Below, piece by piece: positions 36,245 through 44,944 of a stretch of DNA of 64,000 nucleotides (the stretch's first letter is position 1; each line of letters opens with the position of its first letter). This DNA comes from Variovorax boronicumulans (GTDB lineage: Bacteria; Pseudomonadota; Gammaproteobacteria; Burkholderiales; Burkholderiaceae_C): the NCBI RefSeq assembly GCF_029892485.1, contig NZ_JARXVG010000009.1:186001-250000 (forward strand), read 5' to 3'. The notes beneath the pieces are model-generated. The model did no database searches, had not been told where the DNA came from, and saw nothing but the letters and a program-made list of their open reading frames with translations. Position numbers and translations under genes: made by a program.

Positions 36245-37119
36245 CAGAGACGGCAGCAAACCGGCGCGAAGACTTCCGCTTTTTCCACCGCCTGCGCGTG
36301 CGCTGGGCCGAGGTGGACATGCAGAAGATCGTCTTCAACGCGCACTACCTGATGTACTTCGACACCGCCATCGCCGACTACTGGCGTGCGATGGCGCTGC
36401 CGTACGAAGAGGCGATGCATGCGCTGGGCGGCGACCTATACGTGCGCAAGGCGACGATCGACTTTCGCGCCTCGGCGCGCATGGACGACGTGATCGACGT
36501 GGGCATGAAGTGCGCGCGCATCGGCAATTCGTCGATCGTGTTCGAGGGCGCGCTGTTCCGGCAGGACCAGTACCTGGTCGGCTGCGAGCTGGTCTATGTG
36601 TTCGCGGACCCGGCCACGCAGACCTCGAAGCCGGTGCCCGCGGCGTTGCGCGAAGTGCTCATGGGCTTCGAGGCCGGCGAGCCGATGCGCACCGTGGAGA
36701 CGGGTGGCTGGGATGCGCTCGGCGAAGGCGCCAGCGCCCTGCGGCGCGCGGTGTTCATCGAGGAGCAGAACATTCCCAAGGAGCTGGAGTGGGATGAACA
36801 CGACGCCGTGGTGCTGCACGCCGTGGCCCGCAATCGCATCGGGCAGGTCATTGCGACCGGCCGGCTGCTGCATGCGGAAGATGGTGTCTCCCACATCGGC
36901 CGCATGGCGGTGCATCGCACGCTGCGCAGCGGCGGGCATGGCGCGGCCGTGATGCAGGCGCTGGAAGAAGCGGCCCGGGCGCGCGGGGACCGCGAAGTCG
37001 CGCTCAATGCGCAGCGCAGCGCCGAGCGGTTCTATGCGCGGCTCGGCTATGCGGTGCACGGCGAGCCGTTCGAAGAGGCCGGCATCCCGCACGTCGAGAT
37101 GCGCCGGTCGCTGCGCTGA
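36241..37119 (+). CDS. Two-domain protein: YbgC-type thioesterase fused to GNAT acetyltransferase
   Basis: A 292-residue protein. Residues about 12-140 form a hotdog acyl-CoA thioesterase (RVRWAEVDMQKIVFNAHYLMYFD, with the Asp of EVDMQKIVFN as in YbgC/FadM). Residues about 155-292 form a GNAT domain (EEQNIPKELEWDEHD, IGRMAVHRTLRSGGHG, LNAQRSAERFYARLGY). The second half is of the ElaA-like type. Each domain is normally a separate protein. It overlaps the hydrolase stop by four bases after AAGGAAGC. Both enzymes use CoA thioesters, so the fusion may couple acyl-CoA hydrolysis or binding with acetyl transfer. Confidence 0.82.
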   Translation: MTETAANRREDFRFFHRLRVRWAEVDMQKIVFNAHYLMYFDTAIADYWRAMALPYEEAMHALGGDLYVRKATIDFRASARMDDVIDVGMKCARIGNSSIVFEGALFRQDQYLVGCELVYVFADPATQTSKPVPAALREVLMGFEAGEPMRTVETGGWDALGEGASALRRAVFIEEQNIPKELEWDEHDAVVLHAVARNRIGQVIATGRLLHAEDGVSHIGRMAVHRTLRSGGHGAAVMQALEEAARARGDREVALNAQRSAERFYARLGYAVHGEPFEEAGIPHVEMRRSLR

Positions 37120-37129
37120 ACCCTTTCGC

Positions 37130-38047
37130 TCAGTAGCGAGCGGGCGGGTCCGGCACGTAGCCGGGGTCCGAGCCCGGGAATGGCGATGGGCCGGCCGGAC
37201 GCGGCCAGCGCGGCGTGGGCGGCACCGGGATCACGCCCGCGGCGATGAGGTTCTCGCGGCTGTCGTAGCGAATGCGGACCACTTCATCGGGCGTCGACTG
37301 GGCGCGCTCGAAGTTCGTCTTGCCGACGTAGGAGGTTTCGCGCCGGCCGTGGGCCGTGCCCAGGCTCGGGGCCGGGGCCTGCCGGCGTGCCAGGCTGCCG
37401 GCGGGGGCCTCGGCCGAAGCAGCAGCCTCGGCGGGCGCCGACTTGGCCCGGGCATCGCCCATCGAAGACGACTCGCTGCGCAGTTTGCCGTCACGGCTGC
37501 TGTACTCGTCGCGAGACGGGGAGGGCGCGACCGACGGCGGGGGCGGCGCCGGAATGTTCTCGCGGAACATCGCGACACCGATCACGCCCACGTCGTCCGG
37601 GCGGCCGGTTCGGCTCGCATAGGAGTTGCCGGCGGCAGCGAACTCGAAGGCGGCGATCTGCGAATCGCTCTTGCGCCAGCCGGTGATGTCGCTGAACTCG
37701 CGCGCGCCGAACACATAGCCGGTCTGCCCAATGCCCGCGGTTTCGCCGGTGACGACGTTGACGCCGTCCACCGACATCACGGCCATGAGGCGTTCGCCCA
37801 TCGCATTGCGCGCCCGGATGGCATAGCGCGCGCCGGGGCGGCCGGCCACCCAGTATTCGCCGCGGTGCCGGTAGATCGGCAGCTCGGCGCCGCTCGTGCG
37901 GTCGACGATGGCGATCTGCATGAGCGAGCCGATGCGGCTCGAGGTGGTGGGCGGGGCGAAAGGCCGGGCCGGGCTTTCGGCGCAAGCCGACAGGCCAGTG
38001 GTGAGGGCGGTCAGGGCCAGGACGGTGGAAAAAACTCTGCGCTTCAT
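37130..38047 (-). CDS. Lipoprotein of unknown function with Pro/Ala-rich middle
   Basis: A 305-residue protein with a lipoprotein signal peptide; LSAC gives the modified Cys at about residue 22. The N-terminal half (MQIAIVDRTSGAELPIYRHRGEYWVAG, later VNVVTGETAG) looks like a compact beta domain. The second half is disordered, rich in Pro, Ser and Ala, ending in a Pro/Arg tail. A conserved-hypothetical beta-rich fold of this kind is common in Burkholderiales, but I know no function. It is convergent with the thioesterase fusion. Confidence 0.65.
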   Translation of the reverse strand: MKRRVFSTVLALTALTTGLSACAESPARPFAPPTTSSRIGSLMQIAIVDRTSGAELPIYRHRGEYWVAGRPGARYAIRARNAMGERLMAVMSVDGVNVVTGETAGIGQTGYVFGAREFSDITGWRKSDSQIAAFEFAAAGNSYASRTGRPDDVGVIGVAMFRENIPAPPPPSVAPSPSRDEYSSRDGKLRSESSSMGDARAKSAPAEAAASAEAPAGSLARRQAPAPSLGTAHGRRETSYVGKTNFERAQSTPDEVVRIRYDSRENLIAAGVIPVPPTPRWPRPAGPSPFPGSDPGYVPDPPARY

Positions 38048-38123
38048 GGTGCTCTTCCTTGCCAGGAGTGGATCGATGCAGGCTTCTACGGCGCAGCATC
38101 GACGGCGGGGTTAAGCGACGCGC

Positions 38124-38155
38124 AAAAAAATGGCGCCATCTTTTTCGATGGCGCC
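38124..38155 (-). terminator. Rho-independent terminator of the ygfZ gene
   Basis: On the minus strand GGCGCCATC-GAAAAA-GATGGCGCC is a perfect 9-bp stem followed by seven T residues (A-run at 38124-38130 on the plus strand). It lies 38 bases after the ygfZ stop. This is the clearest intrinsic terminator in the window. Confidence 0.85.
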
Positions 38156-38156
38156 G

Positions 38157-38179
38157 AACGCCCCTCGGATCGGGGCGTT
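38157..38179. repeat. Second hairpin beside the ygfZ terminator
   Basis: AACGCCCC (38157-38164) and GGGGCGTT (38172-38179) form a perfect 8-bp inverted repeat with a 7-base loop, directly before the terminator for the minus strand. It may pause polymerase or protect the 3' end. Confidence 0.5.
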
Positions 38180-38192
38180 GGGGGAAGAAAGA

Positions 38193-39119
38193 TCAGATGT
38201 CTTCGAGCAGCGGATAGGGGAGCGGCTCGACCGACAGTGCCGGGCCGCCGGCCGAGCCGGCATGCAGGCCGCCGGCTTCGAGCGCCGAGATCTGCATCGA
38301 GACCAGCGCCGACCAGCCGCCACCGGGCACCTGCGCCGCCTGGGCCACGGTGCCGACGGGCTGTCCGCCATCGCCGGCAGCGAACACTTCCTGTCCCACC
38401 GCCACGGCCGCATCGGCCTGCATGAGGTAGGTGCGCCGCTTGAGCGTGCCGCGGAACTGGCTGCGCGCCACGATCTCCTGGCCGGGGTAGCAGCCCTTCT
38501 TGAAGTTCACGCCGCCCACCGACTCGTAGTTGATCATCTGCGGCACGAAGGCTTCGATGATCGGCGTCGTCACGGTCACGATGCCGCTGCGGACTTCGCT
38601 CCATTGCCAGAGTTCGGGGTCAAGCTTGGGGCCGGCTGGCGCAGCATGGCCCGCGGGGGCGATCCAGAGCGCGCGCGGCACGCCATCGGCCGGGTAGAGC
38701 GACACCACGCTGATGTCGTCCCCGATGGCCGTGCGCTTGCCGGGCGGCGTGGCCGCATCCAGGCCGTTGGCGGTGAGCGCGGTGCCGGCCAGGCCGTGCA
38801 GCGCGAACTGCTCGGTGGCGTCGGTCAGCTTGACCTTGGCGCGCAGCACATACATCGACAGGCGCTTGAGCGTCGCGGCGAGGATGTCGCGGCTGCACAC
38901 CAGCAGGATCAGCTCGGGCTGCGGCCGGAGGCCGATGAAGCTCGCAATCACGCGGCCCTTGGCGGTGCAGAGCGCGGCGAGCCGGGCTTCGGTGGCGCCG
39001 AGGAGGGAGAAATCCTGCGTCAGCTGCCCGTGCAGGAAGCTGGCGGCGTCGGGGCCTTCGGCGCGAATCACGCCGAGGTGGGAGAGGGTGGCTACCCCGT
39101 TGAGAACGACTGTGGTCAT
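38193..39119 (-). CDS. ygfZ: YgfZ/GcvT family folate-binding protein
   Basis: A 308-residue protein with the YgfZ signature KKGCYPGQEIVAR, whose Cys is needed for function, and the GcvT-like start FLHGQLTQDFSLL. YgfZ is a folate-dependent factor for repair or assembly of some iron-sulfur enzymes, including MiaB. The start at 39119 is the usual short N-terminus. It lies divergent from mltG, the standard order in Burkholderiales, and ends at a strong terminator. Confidence 0.92.
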   Translation of the reverse strand: MTTVVLNGVATLSHLGVIRAEGPDAASFLHGQLTQDFSLLGATEARLAALCTAKGRVIASFIGLRPQPELILLVCSRDILAATLKRLSMYVLRAKVKLTDATEQFALHGLAGTALTANGLDAATPPGKRTAIGDDISVVSLYPADGVPRALWIAPAGHAAPAGPKLDPELWQWSEVRSGIVTVTTPIIEAFVPQMINYESVGGVNFKKGCYPGQEIVARSQFRGTLKRRTYLMQADAAVAVGQEVFAAGDGGQPVGTVAQAAQVPGGGWSALVSMQISALEAGGLHAGSAGGPALSVEPLPYPLLEDI

Positions 39120-39208
39120 CGCTGAATTATCATGGCCGTGCCTGTTCCTTCCGGGCGTCAGGGACTCCTTCCCTTTTCCTCCTCTATCCACTGCTTCCCA
39201 TCGGATTC

Positions 39209-40231
39209 GTGCGCAGCTTCTTTCTTACGCTCTTCCTGCTCGCCGCCCTGATCGCGCTCGCGCTCGGCGCCGGCGGACTCTGGTGGGTGCACCAGCCGCT
39301 CAAGATGTCGGCGCCGAGTGCCGATCTCTCCATCGAGCCCGGCACCACGCCGCGCGGCATTGCCCAGGCGGTGGCCAATGCCGGCGTCGATGTGCAGCCG
39401 CAACTGCTCTACCTGTGGTTCCGCGTCTCGGGGCAAGACCGCCAGATGCGCGCCGGCAGCTACGAGCTGGAGCGCGGCGTCACGCCGAAGCTGCTGCTCA
39501 ACAGCCTGGTGCGCGGCGAAGAAGCCACCCGCAGCCTGGTGCTGGTCGAGGGCTGGAACATGCGGCAGGTGCGCGCCGCGCTGGGCAAGGCCGAGCAGCT
39601 CAAGCCCGAGAGCGTGGGCATGACCGACGAGGCGCTGATGGCCAAGCTGGGCAAGCCCGGCGTCCACCCCGAAGGCCGCTTCTTTCCAGACACCTACACC
39701 TACTCGAAGGGCTCGACCGACATCGCCCTGCTGCAGCGCGCGATGCGCGCCATGGACAAGAAGCTCGAAGCCGCCTGGGCGGCGCGGGCGGCCGATTTGC
39801 CGCTCAAATCGGCCGATGAGGCGCTGATTCTGGCCAGCATTGTCGAAAAGGAGACAGGAAAGGTGAACGACCGCGCCGAGATCGCCGCAGTCTTTACCAA
39901 CCGCCTGCGCATCGGCATGCCGCTGCAGACCGACCCGACGGTGATCTACGGCCTCGGTGCCACCTTCGACGGCAACCTGCGCAAGAAAGACCTGCAGACC
40001 GACACCCCCTGGAACACCTATACCCGCGGCGGCCTGCCGCCCACGCCGATCGCGATGCCGGGCAAGGCGGCGCTGCTGGCCGCTGTGCAGCCGGCGCAGA
40101 GCAAGTCGCTGTACTTCGTTTCGCGCGGCGACGGCACCAGCCAGTTCAGCAGCTCGCTCGACGACCACAACCGCGCGGTCAACCGCTACCAGCGCGGCGG
40201 TGGTACCCCCCAACCCAAGGCAACGCAATGA
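39209..40231 (+). CDS. mltG: Endolytic peptidoglycan transglycosylase MltG
   Basis: A 340-residue protein with an N-terminal membrane anchor (residues 1-28), a LysM-like segment (IEPGTTPRGIAQAVANAG) and the YceG catalytic domain. LASIVEKETG contains the catalytic Glu at about residue 213, followed by NRLRIGMPLQTDPTVIYG. MltG cuts nascent glycan strands and releases them from synthesis. It starts with GTG at 39209. It heads the cluster mltG-tmk-holB-pilZ-tatD. Confidence 0.93.
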   Translation: MRSFFLTLFLLAALIALALGAGGLWWVHQPLKMSAPSADLSIEPGTTPRGIAQAVANAGVDVQPQLLYLWFRVSGQDRQMRAGSYELERGVTPKLLLNSLVRGEEATRSLVLVEGWNMRQVRAALGKAEQLKPESVGMTDEALMAKLGKPGVHPEGRFFPDTYTYSKGSTDIALLQRAMRAMDKKLEAAWAARAADLPLKSADEALILASIVEKETGKVNDRAEIAAVFTNRLRIGMPLQTDPTVIYGLGATFDGNLRKKDLQTDTPWNTYTRGGLPPTPIAMPGKAALLAAVQPAQSKSLYFVSRGDGTSQFSSSLDDHNRAVNRYQRGGGTPQPKATQ

Positions 40232-40292
40232 GCGCCGCGCCGGGCCGCCTCAAGCAAGCTTGCACCGCAGCCGAAGGCGGAGGTCATTTTCT

Positions 40293-40949
40293 ATGAGCGA
40301 CGGTCTGTTTCTGACGCTGGAAGGCATCGATGGCGCGGGCAAGTCGAGCCACCTCGATGCGATGGAGGCGCTCTTCGAGGCGCAGGGCCGCACCGTGGTG
40401 CGCACGCGCGAGCCCGGCGGCACGCCGCTGGCGGAAACGCTGCGGGGGCTGATCCTGGAGCAGCCGATGGACCCGCTGACCGAATCGCTGCTGGTGTTCG
40501 CGGCGCGGCGCGACCACATCGTGCAGGTCATCGAGCCGGCACTGGCGCGCGGTGACCTGGTGCTGTGCGACCGCTTCACCGACGCGACCTTCGCCTACCA
40601 GGGCGCGGGGCGCGGCTTCGATGCCGCCGTGCTCTCGACGCTGGAACAGTGGGCGCAAGGGGGCAGGGCGCAGGGACTGTTGCAACCGCACATCACGCTG
40701 TGGTTCGACTTGGCGCCCGAGATTGCGGCGCAGCGGCTGGCCGGTGCGCGTGTGCCCGACAAGTTCGAGGCTCAGCCGGTCGAGTTCTTCCGCCGCGTGG
40801 CGCAAGGCTATGCAGACCGCGCCGCCGCCGACGCGCAACGCTTCGTTCGCATCGACGCCAGCCAGGCCCGCGACCAGGTCTGGCAGCAGATCGAAACGGC
40901 GCTGGTGGCGCGCGGCGTACTGGCACCTCAAAGCGGAGTTGCGCGATGA
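40293..40949 (+). CDS. tmk: Thymidylate kinase (dTMP kinase)
   Basis: A 218-residue kinase: P-loop EGIDGAGKSS at about residues 10-19, the REPGGTPLAETLR motif, DRFTDATFAYQGAGRG for dTMP binding, and a short lid. It phosphorylates dTMP to dTDP in the cytoplasm. ATG at 40293 follows GGAGG at 40279-40283. It overlaps holB by four bases (ATGA). Confidence 0.95.
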   Translation: MSDGLFLTLEGIDGAGKSSHLDAMEALFEAQGRTVVRTREPGGTPLAETLRGLILEQPMDPLTESLLVFAARRDHIVQVIEPALARGDLVLCDRFTDATFAYQGAGRGFDAAVLSTLEQWAQGGRAQGLLQPHITLWFDLAPEIAAQRLAGARVPDKFEAQPVEFFRRVAQGYADRAAADAQRFVRIDASQARDQVWQQIETALVARGVLAPQSGVAR

Positions 40950-41962
40950 GCGTGCCGACCCTTACGCCCTGGCTGCGGCAGCCGCTGGCCGAACTGCTGC
41001 GCCAGCGCGGCCATGCCTGGCTGCTGCAAGGCCCCTCGGGCATCGGCCAGTACGAACTGGCTTTGGCGCTCGCAGCCGCCTGGCTGTGCGAGCAGCCGGT
41101 GGAAGAGGGCGGTGCCGCCTGCGGCCACTGCCCCAGCTGCCACGCCATCGAGGTCCGCACCCACGCCGACCTGTGCGTGCTGATGCCCGAGGTCGCCATG
41201 CAGGAACTCGGCTGGCCGCTCGATGAAAAGGCACAGGCCGACATCGACGACAAGAAGCGCAAGGCGAGCCGCGAGATCCGCGTCGAGGCGATGCGCGATG
41301 CGGTCGGCTTTGCGCAGCGCACCAGTGCGCGCGGGCGCGGCAAGGTGGTGCTGGTCTATCCGGCCGAGCGCATGAACACCATCACCGCCAACGCGTTGCT
41401 CAAGACCCTCGAGGAGCCGGTCGGCGACGTGCGCTTCGTGCTTGCCAGCGAAGCCGCTTGGCAGTTGCTCCCCACCATTCGCAGCCGCTGCCTGGGCTTC
41501 ACGCTGCCGTGGCCCGAAACGGCCGAGGCCGAAACCTGGCTCGTCGCGCAGGATGTGCCGGCCGCCGATGCGGCCGCCCTGTTGCGTGCCGCCGGCGGCC
41601 GGCCCAGCGATGCCTTGCGGCTCGCTCGCTCCGGCCAATCGCCCAAGGCGTGGTCGCTGTTTCCCAAGGCCATTTCGCGCGGCGATGTCGGGGCCCTGTC
41701 GGACCATGCGCCCGCCCAGGCCGTTGGCGCGCTGCAGAAGCTTTGCCACGATCTGATGGCCGTCGGCAACGGCGCCGAGCCACGTTTCTTCGAGGCGGCC
41801 GACCTGCCGGCAGCGCCGTCGCGGCTGGCCCTGGCGCGCTGGTCGAAGTCGCTCGCGAATGCCGCGAGAACCGCCGAACATCCGTTCAATGCAGGTCTCA
41901 TGCTCGAAGCGCTTGTGAGCGAAGCGCGAAGCACCCTAAACTCAGCCGCTCGCCGCCCATGA
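40946..41962 (+). CDS. holB: DNA polymerase III subunit delta'
   Basis: A 338-residue clamp-loader subunit. It has the AAA+ core with a modified P-loop (QGPSGIGQYELAL, lacking the Lys-Thr of an active ATPase, as expected of delta'), a zinc cluster CGHCPSCH, and NALLKTLEEPVGDVRFVL with SRC (TIRSRCLG). An insert of Lys/Asp-rich sequence (KAQADIDDKKRKASREIR) follows the zinc site. Overlaps with tmk and the PilZ gene indicate one operon. Confidence 0.92.
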   Translation: MSVPTLTPWLRQPLAELLRQRGHAWLLQGPSGIGQYELALALAAAWLCEQPVEEGGAACGHCPSCHAIEVRTHADLCVLMPEVAMQELGWPLDEKAQADIDDKKRKASREIRVEAMRDAVGFAQRTSARGRGKVVLVYPAERMNTITANALLKTLEEPVGDVRFVLASEAAWQLLPTIRSRCLGFTLPWPETAEAETWLVAQDVPAADAAALLRAAGGRPSDALRLARSGQSPKAWSLFPKAISRGDVGALSDHAPAQAVGALQKLCHDLMAVGNGAEPRFFEAADLPAAPSRLALARWSKSLANAARTAEHPFNAGLMLEALVSEARSTLNSAARRP

Positions 41963-42348
41963 ACCAACCCGTCGCCCCCGCCGCCGCTGCGTCCGCAGCC
42001 TCCACGCCCGCCAGGCCGAGCGTCATCCAGCTCGCCATCAAGGAGAAGGGCGCGCTTTATGCGGCGTACATCCCGCTCTTTGCCGAGGGCGGCATCTTCA
42101 TTCCGACCACGCGCGAATACCGGCTGGGCGACGACGTCTATGTGCTGTTGACGCTGCCTGAAGACCCGCAGCGCTATCCGGTGGCTGGCAAGGTTGCGTG
42201 GATCACCCCGGCACGTGCGGCCGGCAACCGGGCGCCCGGCGTGGGCATCCGGTTTCCCTCGGACGAAAAATCGCGCCAGCTGAAGGCGCGCATCGAGGCG
42301 GCCCTCGGCGGCTCGATGGCTTCGGACCGCCCTACCCAAACCATCTGA
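41959..42348 (+). CDS. PilZ domain protein
   Basis: A 129-residue protein. After an Ala/Pro leader comes a PilZ fold (FAEGGIFIPTTREYRLGDDVYVLLTLPEDP, GKVAWITP, GVGIRFPSDE). It belongs to the short form without the RxxxR and DxSxxG c-di-GMP-binding residues, like the original PilZ of Pseudomonas, which acts in type IV pilus assembly. It overlaps holB by four bases, the usual arrangement. Confidence 0.88.
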   Translation: MNQPVAPAAAASAASTPARPSVIQLAIKEKGALYAAYIPLFAEGGIFIPTTREYRLGDDVYVLLTLPEDPQRYPVAGKVAWITPARAAGNRAPGVGIRFPSDEKSRQLKARIEAALGGSMASDRPTQTI

Positions 42349-42440
42349 GTCTTCTGCCGTCCCGGTGACGCGGAACTCCGTGCACGGTGCCACCTCCCAC
42401 GAGCGACGGGTGCAGGTGCACCGGCTCCACTCTATTTCCG

Positions 42441-43247
42441 ATGTTCACAGATTCCCATTGCCACCTGACCTTCCCTGAGTTCGCGGACCAGATGCCGCAG
42501 ATCCGCGCCGCCATGGCCGCGGCCAAGGTCGATCGGGCCCTGTGCATCTGCACCAAGCTCGAGGAGTTCGACGACGTGCAGGCGCTGGCCGCCAGCTACG
42601 ACAACTTCTGGGCCAGCGTGGGCGTGCACCCTGACAACGAGGACATCGCCGAGCCCAGCGTCGAAGACCTGGTGCGGCTTTCGGCCCGTCCCCGCGTGGT
42701 GGCCATCGGCGAAACCGGCCTGGACTACTACCAGATGGAAGAGCGCAAGGGCGGCCGCAGCATCGCCGACATGGAGTGGCAGCGCGACCGCTTCCGCGTG
42801 CACATTCGCGCGGCGCAGCAGACCCGCAAGCCGCTCATCATCCACACCCGCGAGGCTTCGGCGGACACGCTGGCAATCCTGAAGGAGGAGGGCGAGGATG
42901 GCTCTGGCGGCGCGGCAGGTGGCGTGTTCCATTGCTTCACCGAAACCGCCGAGGTGGCGCGCGCGGCGCTCGACCTGGGGTTCTACATCTCGTTCTCGGG
43001 CATCCTGACTTTCAAGAAGGCGCAGGACCTGCGCGACGTGGCCGCCTTTGTGCCGCTGGACCGCATGCTGATCGAGACGGACAGCCCCTACCTAGCGCCC
43101 GTGCCGTACCGCGGCAAGACCAACAACCCGTCGTACGTGCCCTATGTGGCGCAGCAGATCGCCGAACTGCGAAAGGTACCCGTAGAGGCCATCGCCAAGG
43201 CCACGAGCGACAACTTCGAAATCCTGTTCAGGGACGCAAAATCATGA
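42441..43247 (+). CDS. tatD: TatD family metal-dependent hydrolase
   Basis: A 268-residue TIM-barrel hydrolase: DSHCHL at residues 4-9, IGETGLDYY, IIHTRE, FHCFTE and ETDSPYLAPVPYRG, which together provide the metal ligands of the TatD/YcfH family. These proteins are nucleases or deacylases; cluster position (after holB and pilZ) fits YcfH. ATG at 42441 starts directly with the first motif. It overlaps the ankyrin gene by four bases. The 92-bp gap before it holds no clear signal. Confidence 0.9.
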   Translation: MFTDSHCHLTFPEFADQMPQIRAAMAAAKVDRALCICTKLEEFDDVQALAASYDNFWASVGVHPDNEDIAEPSVEDLVRLSARPRVVAIGETGLDYYQMEERKGGRSIADMEWQRDRFRVHIRAAQQTRKPLIIHTREASADTLAILKEEGEDGSGGAAGGVFHCFTETAEVARAALDLGFYISFSGILTFKKAQDLRDVAAFVPLDRMLIETDSPYLAPVPYRGKTNNPSYVPYVAQQIAELRKVPVEAIAKATSDNFEILFRDAKS

Positions 43248-43918
43248 AAAACTACTTCAAGAAGTCGTTGTATCTGCTTGTCATGGCTGCATCTTTTGCG
43301 GCGCATGCCGGATCGTTCGAAGACTTCTTCCGCGCCGTTCGCGGTGACAACGCCAGCGGCGTGCGCACCTTGCTCAATCGCGGTTTCGATCCCAACACGC
43401 TCGACGAACACGGCCAGACCGGGCTGATGATCGCCCTGCGCGAGCCGTCGCCCAAGGTCATCCAGGTGCTGCTCGAATCCCCGCAGCTCAACGTGGACCT
43501 GGCCAATGCCAAGGACGAAACCCCGCTGATGCTGGCCGCCATCAAGGGCCAGCAGGACCTGGTCACCCAATTGCTCAAGCGTGATGCCGCCGTCAACAAG
43601 ACCGGCTGGACGCCGCTGCATTACGCCGCCACCAGCGGCCAGCTGACGATCATGAAGGTGCTGCTCGACAATTACGCCTTCATCGATGCGCAGTCGCCCA
43701 ACGGCACCACGCCGCTGATGATGGCCGCCATGTACGGCTCTGGCGAAGCCGTGAAACTGCTGCTGGCCGAAGGCGCCGACACGACGATGAAAAATCAGTT
43801 GGGCATGACGGCGGTCGATTTTGCGAACAAGGCGAATCGCGCGGAGGCCGCGGAGCTGATCACGGCAGCGATGAATGCAAAGACCAGTCCGAAAGCGCCT
43901 CCGAAGGACGGTAAGTGA
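43244..43918 (+). CDS. Exported ankyrin-repeat protein
   Basis: A 224-residue protein with a signal peptide (residues 1-22) and about five ankyrin repeats from residue 35 to 205 (HGQTGLMIALREPSPKVIQVLL; DETPLMLAAIKGQQDLVTQLL; GWTPLHYAATSGQLTIMKVLL; GTTPLMMAAMYGSGEAVKLLL). A Lys/Pro tail ends it. Periplasmic ankyrin proteins act as binding scaffolds, for example with catalases. The partner here is unknown. It is coupled to tatD by a four-base overlap and to the DUF4124 gene by a one-base overlap. Confidence 0.88.
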   Translation: MKNYFKKSLYLLVMAASFAAHAGSFEDFFRAVRGDNASGVRTLLNRGFDPNTLDEHGQTGLMIALREPSPKVIQVLLESPQLNVDLANAKDETPLMLAAIKGQQDLVTQLLKRDAAVNKTGWTPLHYAATSGQLTIMKVLLDNYAFIDAQSPNGTTPLMMAAMYGSGEAVKLLLAEGADTTMKNQLGMTAVDFANKANRAEAAELITAAMNAKTSPKAPPKDGK

Positions 43919-44124
43919 TGAGATTGGGCCGCGTTGTGTTTGCGCTGGGCTTGACGACTTTCATGCTCGATGCCGCGGCTCAGCACGCGGTCTACAAGTG
44001 CATCCAGGGCGGCAAGATCGCGTATTCGAACGAGCCGTGCCCTGACGCCAAGAAGGTGGAGATCAGGCAGACCAGGGGAGTGAATTACGAAGGCAGGGGA
44101 TCCGGAGATTCGCCCAGGCGCTGA
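43918..44124 (+). CDS. Small exported DUF4124-like protein
   Basis: A 68-residue protein: signal peptide MRLGRVVFALGLTTFMLDAAAQ, then AVYKCIQGGKIAYSNEPCPDAKKVEI, the core of DUF4124 (a Cys pair framing a short beta-hairpin). ATG at 43918 overlaps the previous stop by one base; a GTG at 43915 is also in frame. It is most likely periplasmic with one disulfide. Function unknown. Confidence 0.7.
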   Translation: MRLGRVVFALGLTTFMLDAAAQHAVYKCIQGGKIAYSNEPCPDAKKVEIRQTRGVNYEGRGSGDSPRR

Positions 44125-44215
44125 GGGCTGAATCCATCGCTTGCAGGCGCGGAGAACATCAAGAAAAGGACGCCTGCGCACTCATGCGAGACTCTGTGAA
44201 GAAGGAGAAACAGAG

Positions 44216-44698
44216 ATGAATACGTTCCTATTCATGGCCGTTTTGTTCGCCGCCGGGGTGATAGTGTTCCTGGTGGTGGCCAAGAAAAGGTCCGAACAGA
44301 GCCCCAGTGGCTTCGTCGACAAGCCCAAGGCCCGGTCGCCGCTCAGCGCGCGCGAGCAGGCGATGTACAACAGGCTCGTGCAGACACTCCCGGACCTCGT
44401 GGTGCTTCCACAGGTCAGTTTCGGCGCATTGCTCACGGCCCGCACGCGCGCGGCGCGCAGCACCTTCAGCCGCAGGATCGCCGACTTCGTCGTGTGCGAC
44501 CGCTCGTTCAAGGTCGTGGCCGTGGTCGAGCTTGGCGACAAGAACCAGAAAGACAAGGCGCGGCGCGATCGGGACCGTGACGCCATGCTGATCGAAGCCG
44601 GATACCGTGTGTTGCGATATCAGCGTGTGCCGGACATCGGGCGTGTGGAGGCGGATTTCGATCCATCGTTGGCTTCTGTCAGTCCGCAGGGTTCCTGA
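44216..44698 (+). CDS. DUF2726 domain membrane protein
   Basis: A 160-residue protein with one N-terminal membrane helix (residues 3-22) and a DUF2726 domain (LSAREQAMYNRLVQTLPDLVVLPQVSFGALL; FVVCDRSFKVVAVVELGD; YRVLRYQRVPD). DUF2726 shares the D...ExK-like layout of PD-(D/E)XK nucleases; here DFVVCD and VVELGDKN could supply the acidic residues. The start at 44216 follows GAAGGAGAAA. It is the last gene in this direction before an AT-rich gap. Confidence 0.72.
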   Translation: MNTFLFMAVLFAAGVIVFLVVAKKRSEQSPSGFVDKPKARSPLSAREQAMYNRLVQTLPDLVVLPQVSFGALLTARTRAARSTFSRRIADFVVCDRSFKVVAVVELGDKNQKDKARRDRDRDAMLIEAGYRVLRYQRVPDIGRVEADFDPSLASVSPQGS

Positions 44699-44944
44699 GG
44701 GGGCGTGGCGAGACTCTAGGAAAGGCGGTATTCGTTGGTGCATCTAAAGAACACAATGTGTGTTATGTTAAATACCATATCCATTACTCCGTTCGCGATG
44801 CGCTACCCGTCCATGTTCTGAAGCCGGTGCTCAAAGCTTCGCCACCTGCGCCAAGCACCGGTCCAGGGATGCACTACTCCTTCTGCGTCATCCGGTCGGA
44901 GTAAACACATGGTCTTGCTTCAGCGACACGAACCAGGAAAGTAG
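44699..44944. other. Gap with AT-rich stretch and inverted repeats, no gene seen
   Basis: Between the stops of convergent genes. It holds a patch (44735-44800) far more AT-rich than its surroundings with the palindrome AACACA-ATG-TGTGTT (44750-44764), and an inverted repeat CCGGTGCT (44824-44831)/AGCACCGG (44854-44861). The latter could serve as a terminator. The composition may mark an old insertion point next to the reductase/LysR pair. No coding frame of quality is present. Confidence 0.4.
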
